Assembly (NCBI GenBank): GCA_033398695.1
Contig: CM065806.1
Span: forward strand, 46,401,001-46,465,000
Direction: 5' to 3'
Source: Orobanche coerulescens
Lineage: Eukaryota; Streptophyta; Magnoliopsida; Lamiales; Orobanchaceae
DNA: 64,000 bases
The position numbers and the translations under genes are program-made. Within the stretch, counting starts at the first letter, position 1. Each line of letters opens with the position of its first letter. This document shows, one piece after another, positions 55,275 through 64,000 of the stretch. Below the pieces are notes generated by a model. The model was not told the origin of the DNA and ran no database searches. It was given only the letters and a program-made list of their open reading frames with translations.

Positions 55275-57462
55275 ATGTCGGATCTGAGGGATGAGGCGGA
55301 GGTGGAGGAGTGGACTGTGTCTCCGGACCGCACGGGGGTGGCGGATCTGTCCATCGGCGGGGTTCCCGTCGGCTGGAGCGACGAGGAGGAAGGCGGCCAG
55401 GTCGCGAGGTCGCCGGGATCTAGAGACGTGGAGGTGGCGGCGCCGTTGGCGGAGGTCGGCGGGACTCCGGAGGAAGAAGGGGTTGAGCCTGAGGCGGCCT
55501 GGATTCGGCCTCGGCCGTCCCCTTTCGTGGAGGCGGAGTGGGACTCGGCCTCGATCCGCAGCACTGTCACGGAAGAGCAGTTGGTGGCTTGGCGGCGGCG
55601 GTTCAAGATCCCGGCTGCGGTGCAGATGTTTGTTCTGACTCCCGAGGAGAGGCCCCACACCCCGCCTCTCGGTTGTACGGCGGTGTATTACCGTTCTCTG
55701 CTGGCAGGGCTGAGGTTTCCGCTTCAGTTGGCTTTCTCCCGCTGGCTGAGGCAGTAGGGCCTTCCCCTGGGTCAAATTCACCCCAATTCTTGGGCTCGGG
55801 TGGTGGGCCTTTTCGTTCTCTTCCATCAGTACAGCTGGCCTGAGCCCAGCTTCGAGGAGTTCAACAGTCTCTTTCTGTGGAGATCGATCGGTAGATCCGG
55901 TTCCGGTTGGTTTTATCTGACAGCTCGGAATACCATGCACAAGGAGGTGGTGGATGTGCCGAAGACTATCCACAGTTGGAAGGAGCAGTGGTTTTTCATC
56001 GGGGGGCCTTGGTGGAGCTCGGTGAACGAATTTGAGCCAGACGTCATGGACGCGGAGCTTCGGACCCCCTACATTTTATTGCAAAAATGCGTAAGTGTCG
56101 TGTCTTCTTATTCTGTTCCTTTTTTTGTCTAACTCTCATCATTTATTTCATGTGCAGAGCGTATCCCGGCGCAGGAGACATCTTCCGAGTTTGACGACCG
56201 GATTGAGAAGCTTCTGGATCTCCCCGCCGAGCAGAGGAAGTCGCACCTTCTAGTAACTGAAGAAAATCTCTGGGCGGCCGACCTTCGATCCACCGATCCG
56301 AGCATCATGTCTTCAGGTATTTTTAATTATTCTTTTTTTTTTTACCTTTCTTCCTTTTCGAGTCCCTAGGGTCAAGATTTCATCTGGGAGGAAGGAAACG
56401 TCCACGCAGCGCGTGGCGAGATTGGATGCCGAGGCCGCCTAGCGGAGGGAGCGTGCGGGCAAGAGGAAAAGGGGGGAGACCGAGCCTGAGGGCAGCGTGA
56501 CTAAGGCGGAGGCTCAGCCTGCTCCTGAAGTTCCTATCTCCGTGTCGAGCCCTGTCCGGACGGGTCGTGCGACTGGCAAGGAGGTCTTAGTCGACTTGGA
56601 GAGTCACTATCTTCCGGTTAATAAGGACCGGGAGGAACCTTGTGCTCAGATGAAGGGGCGGCGGCCGCGTTGGTTCCTCGATTATGTCCGGGCGGCTACC
56701 CCAACCGCCGAGATGCTCGACCGGGTTCCCCCGGCGGTGGCTGCATCCAGTCACATCCCTATTCGGGGCTGGATACCCAAGCTGGAGATGGTGACTAATG
56801 ACATGGATCCGGCTGAGCAGATCCAATTTGGAAGTGCTCTGATCGGCCGTGCAATGTGCACTTATGTGAAGGCCACTGAGGAGTTAATGGATTTGGTTGA
56901 GAAGCACAAGAAGGTGGCGGCCGAGCTTCAGACCCTCCGGGAGGAGCACCATCTTTGTCCTTCCCTGATCAAGTCCTTGGAGGAGGAGATAACCTCCCTG
57001 AAGGGTGATATGGAGATCTTGGAGAGCCGGGCCCTCGAGGCCGATAGGTGGAAAGTGCGAGCCGGAGAGATGACCGAGGCGGCCGAGCTGGCTCATAAGC
57101 GGTGTTTGGAGACCCGGGCAGATCACGAGGCTTATTTGAAAGAAACCACTTCTCAAATTGAACGCATGACCGAACGAGTTGGTATTTGTGAATCCGAGGG
57201 CTATGCCAAGGGTCTGGCTGAGGGGGCGGCTGCCTTTCAGAAGACGCCTGAGTTCGAGAAGGTGATCATCCTGAACTATGTCTCCACCTGCTACGAGATA
57301 TTAGATCTCATGAAGGAAGGGAAGACAGTTGAGGAGGTCGAGGCCTATATAGTGTCTCAGGCGGCCGACCTGCAGGTTGAGTCACTTGGAGCTGATGAGC
57401 CGAAGTCCGTCGAGGTTGTTGAAGATCCAGGATTGGTTCTGCCTGGTGAAGGTGAAGGATAG
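55275..57462 (+). pseudogene. Antisense extra ORF of element F (putative gypsy-type transposon domain), three exons
   Basis: The first exon starts at the ATG at 55275 with an acidic region, then TVTEEQLVAWRRRFKIPAAV and LLAGLRFPLQLAFSRWLRQ. A TAG at 55755-55757 follows, and the frame goes on with HPNSWARVVGLFVLFHQYSW, the typical domain annotated as putative gypsy type transposon. Intron 1 runs from about 56094 to 56158 (GTAAGT..GTGCAG), intron 2 from about 56315 to 56371. Exon 3 has a further TAG at about 56439, then an open frame (56497-57462) with a long coiled coil (residues about 120-240, KHKKVAAELQTLREEH, ITSLKGDMEILESRALEADR). It is GC-rich compared with its neighbours. Two in-frame stops make it a pseudogene, unless exon choice avoids them. 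Function unknown. Confidence 0.7.
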
Positions 57463-57593
57463 TCCTTCCAGGCGGCTGGCCGGGATGGTGGAGCCGAGTA
57501 GTTTTTTTATTTTCTTTCATGTATGGCATGCGTGCCAGTTTTCCTTTCCTTTGTTTTTATCACATGTACTTTGTCGAAATACCTCCTTGAATG

Positions 57594-57599
57594 AATAAA
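57594..57599 (+). terminator. Polyadenylation signal of the antisense ORF
   Basis: AATAAA lies 132 bases after the stop at 57462, preceded by a T-rich stretch. It fits the 3' end of the plus-strand gene. Confidence 0.55.
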
Positions 57600-57719
57600 A
57601 TCTTTTATATAGCACATGTTTAGTTGCTTTCTTCTGGGTGTTTGGGCCCAGTAGGTTCGGCCGTTGTCTTTCTTTCTTGTTCATCTTCTGTTGGTTGTGC
57701 CAAGGTGAGCTCGGACTTT

Positions 57720-58200
57720 CATAGTGCCGAGGCCAGCTCGGTCTTATAGTGCCGGATGAGCCGGTCTTATGAGGTGCCGAGACGAGCTCGGTCTTATAGT
57801 TCCGGATGAGCCGATCATATGAGGTGCCGAGGCGATCTCGGTCTTATAGTGCCGGATGGGCCGGTCTTATGAGGTGCTGAGGCGAGCTCGGTCTTATAGT
57901 GCCGGATGGGCCGGTCTCATGAGGTGCCGAGACGAGCTCGGTCTTATAGTGCCAGATGAGCCGGTCTTATGAGGTGCCGAGGCGAGCTCGGTCTTATAGT
58001 GCCGGATGGGCCGGTCTTATGAGGTGCCGAGGCGAGCTCGGTCTTATAGTGCCGGATGGGCCGATCTATGAGGTGTCGAGGCGAGCTCAGTCTTATAGTG
58101 CCGGATGGGCCGGTCTTATGAGGTGCCGAGGAGAGCTCGGTCTTATAGTGCCGGATGGGTCGGTCTTCTGAGGTGCCGAATCAAGCTCGGTCTTATAGTG
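57720..58200. repeat. 50-bp minisatellite (about 9 units)
   Basis: The unit has the order GAGGTGCCGAGGCGAGCTCG, GTCTTATAGTGCCGGATGGG and CCGGTCTTAT. Units differ by a few bases. It lies between the convergent integrase and antisense ORF; the integrase frame runs about 35 codons into it. Confidence 0.95.
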
Positions 58201-59412
58201 CCAAAGCTGAAAATAAGATAAAGTCAATTTTTCTTGATAATACCTTTTTAAATACATAGCATTCCACGGATGAGTTAATCCCTGGCCGTTCAGATATTCT
58301 AGCCGGTAGGCTCCGTTCTGAAGGACTTCACTAATCTTGTACGGTCCTTCCCACTTGGGCTTAAGTGGTCCCGGATCCGGTCCCAATACCCGTTTAAGAA
58401 CGAGGTCTCCGACCTGGAAACTTTTATGGTGAACCTTGGAGTTGTAATATTTTTCGTATCTTCTTTTATAGATGGTGTTCCGCATTTCTGCTTGGGTCAG
58501 TTTTTTGGCGATGAGGTCCAGACTCACCTGGAGGGACAAGTCGTTATCTTGTTCTTCAAAATGGGTTACCCGATAGGTAGGTGCCCCAATTTCGACCGGG
58601 ATGACTGCCTCAGTACCGAAGGCTAAGGAGAAGGGTGTTTCTCCAGTAGCGGACCGATGCGTTGTTCTATATGCCCATAAGGCTCCAGGGAGTTCTTCGG
58701 TCCAGGAACCTTTGAGTTCTTCAAGGCGGGTCTTGAGGTGCTGCTTTATAATTTTGTTGACCGCCTCGACCTGTCCGTTGGATTGCGGATAGTACGATGT
58801 GGAAAAGTTGTTTCGTATGTGGAGTCCGTCGCAGAAGGCCCGAAATTTCTTATTGTCAAATTGTTTAGCATTATCAGAGACAATAGACTGAGGGATCCCA
58901 AACCAGCAGATGAGTGAATTCCAAATAAAATCGATTATCTTTTGCTCGGTTGTTCGTGCCATAGGCTCGGCCTCGGCCCATTTTGTGAAATAATCAACTG
59001 CGACGATGGCGTATTGTACTCCTCCTCGTCCTTTAGGTAAGGGGCCGATCAGATCAATCCCCCACTTGGCAAATGGCCATGGGCAATAAACGGAGGTGAG
59101 GGTTTCTGGCGGGGATCGGATCTGAGGAGCGAAGATTTGGCACCGGACGCACTTCCGCACGAGCGCGATGGCGTCTTTTTTAAGATTCGGCCAGTAATAT
59201 CCTTGCCGGATCAATTTATAGGCTAGTGCCTGGCCGCCGGAATGGTTGCCGCATATACCCTCTTGCACCTCTCTGAGGGCGTACTCTGCTTTCGACTCGG
59301 ACAGGCATTTCAGCAATGGAACCGACCCTCTCTAGTATAAAGTCCAATCCACGATGGTGAACCGGGCGGACTGAGTTCGTAATGATCGTGCCTGGGCTCT
59401 GTCCTCAGGTAA
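58093..59412 (-). pseudogene. Integrase of element F
   Basis: From 59412 the minus strand reads an RNase H-integrase linker (ARFTIVDWTLY) with a TAG at about 59335, then a nearly intact integrase. It has the zinc-binding HSGGQALAYKLIRQGYYWPN and CVRCQIFAP, WGIDLIGPLPKGRGGVQYAI (first D), PQSIVSDNAKQFDNKKFRAF (second D), YYPQSNGQVEAVNKIIKQHL (E) and the C-terminal GDLVLKRVLGPDPGPLKPKW with GPYKISEVLQNGAYRLEYL. The conserved frame ends near 58203 and then extends into the minisatellite before stopping at 58093. No chromodomain is seen, as expected for Tat elements. The upstream pol is cut off by element G. Confidence 0.9.
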
Positions 59413-60380
59413 TGTAACACCCCCAGATTTAACCGGAAATATTACAGCGCCGTGGGCCCCGAGATGGAACCCACAAGGCTAAAAGAAATTTTCACAAACA
59501 TTTACAAATGCCCGAGAGGCCAACGACGGTACTATCTTTAAAAATTCACAAAGACTTATAAAATCCATTTATAAGAAAAACCATCGTAAAACTCATTTGA
59601 AATCGCAAGGCCAAACAGCCGATACTCAAAAGTTTAGAAAACGATTTCCAAAGTAACTTCAGTTACCAGATACCAAAAGTGCGTCTCAAAATACTCACGC
59701 AGCGGAAAAAAGACCAACCAAAACGATACTCTAGCAGCGGAAAACAAGAACCAAACAAGAAACTCAATGAACAGAACATGTCCTAGCCAGTATCCTCCGG
59801 GAAGCTCATCTCTTCACGACCGCTACAAGCTCGATACTCCGAGAACCTAAAAGAAATCCCACGACGGGGTCAGCCATAATATCCAACAATGATAACCGTC
59901 ACATCACATTAATAATAACATACCAATGAGAATACAACATAAGAATACGACCAACGTAATCTTTACTTACTCAAGAAATTCTCATCAGAATAACCATTAT
60001 CACATTTCACATCCTGTACTCGATTAACCAATAAACTCAAACATAATATCTGTATTGTACCTCAAACAATACTCAAGATCCTCAAACTATCAGAACCAAC
60101 TCACGATACGGAAATCTACCATATCTGACCAATACGATCCATCGAATAATATCAACAAATCCCAAGACGGTAACCGATTGTCCACCAAAGACAAGACCAA
60201 AGAAAATATGGAACATACCTCGAGATATGATGTGCCACGATAATCATATCAGTCTAATCCGAGATCAGAACAATGCAATACGGACAAGGTCCTAACACAA
60301 GACCTACAAATGCATACTCATATGACCATGTCAATATGATCACAACAATAACAATCATGTATACTCAATGGAAATCCGAC

Positions 60381-60692
60381 GATCCAGCGCCCTCAGCATA
60401 GATCCCTTTGTTGATCCTATCAGATCAACATAAGGTGGATAACTAACAATACACATGTGAACAACAACACATGATAAAATCAATGATGCGAATTCACAAG
60501 ATTCCATCAACACAATACTGGTAATACAACGATCCAGCGCCCTCAGCATAGATCCCCATGATGATCCCGTCGAACCAACGCATGGTGGAAAACCTGTCCA
60601 ACGATCCAGCGCCCTCAGCATAGATCCCCATTATGATCCCGTCGAACCAACGCATGGTGGACATTCGATCCAGCGCCCTCAGCATAGATCCT
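60381..60692. repeat. Repeated 25-bp core in the LTR of element G
   Basis: The core GATCCAGCGCCCTCAGCATA, followed by GATCC, occurs at 60381, 60531, 60603 and 60667. The last three are in units of about 65-72 bp with CGTCGAACCAACGCATGGTG, a true tandem; the first stands about 150 bp apart. Confidence 0.9.
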
Positions 60693-61517
60693 CATAATCC
60701 CATCGGATTATTTACACAACATAAACAACACAATATGCATACACATATGCAAATCAACACGTTCATCAACATGAACAACATAACATGCAAGACAACATGA
60801 CAATTTACTAGGACGACTTCATGTTCAACAACATGAAAGAAAATGTATGAGACCAAAATAAATAACATAAAACCGTGACCAATATGGAATACTTGCCCCG
60901 AGTCCTTCGGGAGCAACCTCGATGTCCAATCATCACCGACGATTATCCTCAATGCTCGGCGATCCAAACGTACAATGAACTATAGATACTCATATCTTCG
61001 TCTTTATTATAATGTAACCTCGATACTCGAAGTTACCAATAACTGAGATAAAGCATATACATTATGATTTACCTCCCAGAATCGAAAGAACGATATGCGA
61101 TCCGAATACCCAGAGTTCACAATAATAATCATCGCTATATGCATTATAAACGAAATGAAACTGAAACCATTCATTAAATATTATAACTGAGCAAGTAATA
61201 ACTTGCCTCGATACCGATACCACGAAGCTGCTGCCGAACACATTGCCTTTGTCTACGAGCTCCTCAGCCCCGATCAAAAGCAATACAATGGACATACTCG
61301 AACACGACCGCAATATCCGGTTATAATCACCGGTCAACAATCTCAACCTATCGAAGAAATCAAATAACACATATCCGATAACAATCATCAACTGACAAAA
61401 CTAACCAATCGAACTCAACGGTTCAACACAACCTCGAATAAACACAGTCAGAACCAACCAAGTCAAACCATCACGAATTCCTAATCAAAACACAAAAATA
61501 CTGCACTATCTGCCTAC

Positions 61518-61601
61518 TTAGCGCACGTTAATCACCTAACGTAGCGTGCGCTAAGTTGCTCCCATTAGCGCGCGCTAGGCAGTAAACGTAGCGTGCGCTA
61601 A
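61518..61601. repeat. First cluster of TTAGCGTGCGCTAA near-palindromes
   Basis: Four copies (TTAGCGCACGTTAA, GTAGCGTGCGCTAA, TTAGCGCGCGCTAG, GTAGCGTGCGCTAA) lie within 84 bases at about 23-bp steps. Confidence 0.9.
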
Positions 61602-62329
61602 TGCTGTGCAGTGGCATGCATATCAAGCATCGTCTAACACTTCCATCATGACAATGATCAACTCATCTCGAGATTAAGGATTTCATAACAATCATGACAT
61701 ATAATTTAATAGCTCTTCAAGAACACGAATTATCCAAATTCACGTTCATGATCCATAAAATGATAAAATCCGATGTGTTCTAACATCTAAAAATCCTTAT
61801 TCATCATGTTCTTCGACATACAATTCATATAACTTCAAGAATCACAGTAGCATCACCATAATCGTTACCATACGAAGTAACCAACGACAAAACATCAAAA
61901 ATACGAATTGAAGAAGGGAATTACATCAACATATATCTTGAATTCCATCCAAAACCATACGAAACATATCAATACTCATATATTGATAACAACACTAACT
62001 TAGTACGGTAATCCAACTCGTTGTCATGCTCATCAACTTGTTTATATGATAATCATAAACTCAAGAACATCATATACAATCCAAAACGAAATCTCAAAGT
62101 GAAGAGTAATTACCTTTTTTGAAGGAAAGGATTGATTTCCAAGAATCACCAATGATTTCAAGAACAAAGCTTTACTCCATGATTTCCATCTTTAATCTTG
62201 TTAAAGAGGATCATCCCTCAGTGTTTGGGACCTCAAACCTCTCTCTAAAAACTCTCTCTCTCGGTTACAAGGAAGGAATGGACGAAATGCTTCATAACAC
62301 CCTTCTGTCCCTTTTTATAATATTCATTA

Positions 62330-62823
62330 TTAGCGTGCGCTAACATCTCATGTTTAGCGTGCGCTACCGCCTTAGCGTGCGCTAACTGACTTTGTTAGCG
62401 TGCGCTATCGAAGCCCAGAGGCTACTGCCTTGCTTCGTAAACTAACTTACGTACGTAATGCCCATGCATTAACGTACGTAAAACATCCTGCTTAGCGTAC
62501 GCAAGTCATTTATCTTAGCGTGCGCTATCCGAAGTTGACTTGCTACAGTGTTCACCTACCACTCGCCCCCACATTCCGACAGCATCTGGCAAGGATAAGA
62601 TTCCTTGTTGACTGATATATAGTTAGCGTGCGCTAAGCCTAATATTTTAGCGTGCGCTAATACTTCAGGACAACAACCGTTGACTTACCAGAACGTGCGC
62701 GAAGCGGTAGGGTCCACACGCAGATTCCTTCCGATGCATGCGCACTAGCGACGCTAACCTATAAACGTAGCGTGCGCTAATCACGCGATAGCGTCGTTAT
62801 GCATGAATATCGGCGTGCGCTAA
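62330..62823. repeat. Second cluster of TTAGCGTGCGCTAA near-palindromes
   Basis: About eleven copies, exact or with one to three changes, at irregular spacing; exact copies include those at 62330, 62372, 62622 and 62646. Sequence between copies is not repeated, so this is not an ordinary tandem array. Confidence 0.92.
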
Positions 62824-63127
62824 TAAGGCTATACTTAGCCATTTTCATGATTCTTGTCCAACGTCTCGACATACCAAAAGCGAACATAAGACACACCGAA
62901 CACAAACATCGAATCGAATAATATCATCATACGATATACCCAATATCAAAAGTACGACAACACGATACACAATATCCTCAAATGTAGCTATCGACCAAAT
63001 ACGACAATTATACCGATCGATATCTCGGTCCTTTATTTATTTTATCCCTCATGCAGATTTCACGCTGTACAATATAACTCGGATAAAATAATATTAAACA
63101 ACAGTATTAGAAATTCCGGATATTACA

Positions 63128-64000
63128 TTCTACACCCCTTAAAATAAGTTTCGTCCTCGAAACTTGCAATCCGTCATAAAACGAACAACCATACTGTTCA
63201 ACCCAAAATATCCCAAAACCATCACGACACTGATCAAACATCACTATTCTGAATAGCCAAAACCGCATACTTACAAATACGCAGGTCGACGATCTCCGGA
63301 GATACTAGCCAGCGTTCTCACTGTACAGTCCCAATACGCTTACAATCACAATTCCACGAGTCTCAACAAAATTATATTATCGTCAGATGAAATAATCTAT
63401 CCGTGACAAATCCTGTTTGCCCGATCGCATGATCAAGTTCCAATTCCGATAAGACGAATAATACACAATACATCTGCGAAACAACTGCCCAAAACAACGA
63501 CACGAATTCCGAAACATCAACACAAAATCCGAATGCTCAGATGATCACCAACAATGATCAACAATCAACCGAATTTATCATCGACATGATAATTTCCAAT
63601 ATGACCAACCAGAGGTCAAAACACAATCGAGAATATCATCAACGTGATAAACTCCAATACGACCAACGAACGATCAACGGAAATCGAGAATACCTTCACA
63701 CGGTAAACTCCAACACTATCAACACAGAACCACAGAAACAGATATACGAAAAAGCAAAATTCTCAAAACGACACACCGATCACATACAGTGGATCTCAAT
63801 AAACATATCCGACTGGCGAACATACCCCTCGGCATATGAACAACCCATCACAAACTGACGAACATACCCAATTCATACAAGGAGTGGGAACGACCACTCA
63901 ATATCCAAAACAACCAGCATGGGGTCACCATCCCCAAATTTGCACTTACAAGGAAATCATTCCAGAATCACTGTGGTAAAATCGCGCTACTACCGTACCA
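63128..64000 (-). other. Region of element G upstream of its 3' LTR
   Basis: After the conserved GTTTCGAGGACGAAACTT block near the LTR, no coding likeness is found up to the window end on the minus strand. It is the non-coding part between pol and the 3' LTR. The plus-strand open frame at 63541 looks like chance. Confidence 0.6.

Larger units (their letters stand above)
54124..59412 (-). mobile_element. Tat-like Ty3/gypsy element F with antisense extra ORF, 3' part
   Basis: Read on the minus strand: integrase (59412-58200), a minisatellite, an opposite-strand gene (55275-57462) and a 3' LTR (54827-54124). Tat-lineage plant gypsy elements are known to carry an extra ORF between pol and the 3' LTR, sometimes antisense, with a putative gypsy-type transposon domain; the layout here agrees. 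The rest of pol is displaced by element G, whose LTR begins at 59413. Whether it continues beyond the window cannot be seen. Confidence 0.75.
59413..63127 (-). repeat. Long 3' LTR (3715 bp) of chromovirus-like gypsy element G
   Basis: On the minus strand the LTR starts TGTAATATCCGGAATTTC at 63127 and ends TCTGGGGGTGTTACA at 59413. The preceding block GTTTCGAGGACGAAACTT and TTTAAGGGGTGTAGAA (63128-63168) is the classic 3' end of Tekay/Del-type chromoviruses, with its purine tract. The great length fits that lineage. The rest of the element lies to the right, outside the window. The LTR includes two repeat systems listed separately. Confidence 0.85.

Noticed and set aside
55275..57462. A host gene rather than a transposon ORF
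   Set aside because: The conserved block matches the putative gypsy-type transposon domain and it lies between gypsy integrase and LTR; internal stops also argue against a working host gene.
1..64000. CRISPR arrays, rRNA or tRNA genes
   Set aside because: No evenly spaced direct repeats with unique spacers and no recognisable RNA genes; the tandem repeats seen are minisatellites or LTR motifs.

Overview
This window is plant (eudicot-like) nuclear DNA made almost entirely of transposable elements. The reasons are plant-type Ty1/copia and Ty3/gypsy polyproteins, an L1-type LINE with a plant RNase H tail, CACTA and hAT-type DNA elements, intron-bearing fragments of plant kinase and EPSIN genes, and no intact host gene. 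I cannot name the species. No rRNA, tRNA or CRISPR array was seen.

Region 1 (1-35024) is a nest up to five insertions deep, which can be read from exact target-site duplications (TSDs). The oldest layer is a decayed copia element D; only its part right of the break is visible (31957-35024). Into its pol went copia element A, Sirevirus-like, with gag, protease, integrase, RT-RNase H and an extra ORF (ORF3) between pol and the 3' LTR. A was then split by three insertions. The first is a gag-only gypsy element at 4527-9064 (TSD GAATT). The second is a CACTA element at 10405-15518 (TSD ACC) carrying pieces of an Aurora kinase, a CPK28-type calcium-dependent kinase and an EPSIN/ENTH gene, plus a solo LTR at 11483-12642 (TSD TAAGC). 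The third is an Athila-like gypsy element B at 17792-30106 (TSD ACTTG). B contains copia element C at 19749-26465 (TSD CTGAG), a relative of A that kept only gag, and C contains a 5'-truncated LINE at 22914-24974. Without the insertions, the visible part of A is about 10.0 kb.

Region 2 (35025-47816) holds a minus-strand LTR (35238-36201), AT-rich DNA that may be an old long LTR with a 263-bp LINE tail in it, and a complete but decayed copia element E (39034-45729) whose integrase is split by a 745-bp hAT-type element. An ATTCG microsatellite follows.

Region 3 (47817-52761) is the minus-strand transposase part of a second CACTA element. Its one visible end matches the ends of the gene-carrying CACTA element, so it is a plausible family relative or transposase source.

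Region 4 (54124-64000) holds minus-strand gypsy element F, Tat-like: 3' LTR, an antisense intron-containing extra ORF with its own TATA box and polyadenylation signal, a 50-bp minisatellite and integrase. F is broken at 59412 by a minus-strand chromovirus-like element G whose 3.7-kb LTR carries a dispersed array of the near-palindrome TTAGCGTGCGCTAA.

Working together: most units are defective. Three complete LTR elements (the gypsy element at 4527, B and C) keep LTRs, primer site and gag but have lost most or all of pol, so they would have needed enzymes from relatives. The CACTA pair looks like the same cargo-plus-transposase relationship among DNA transposons.
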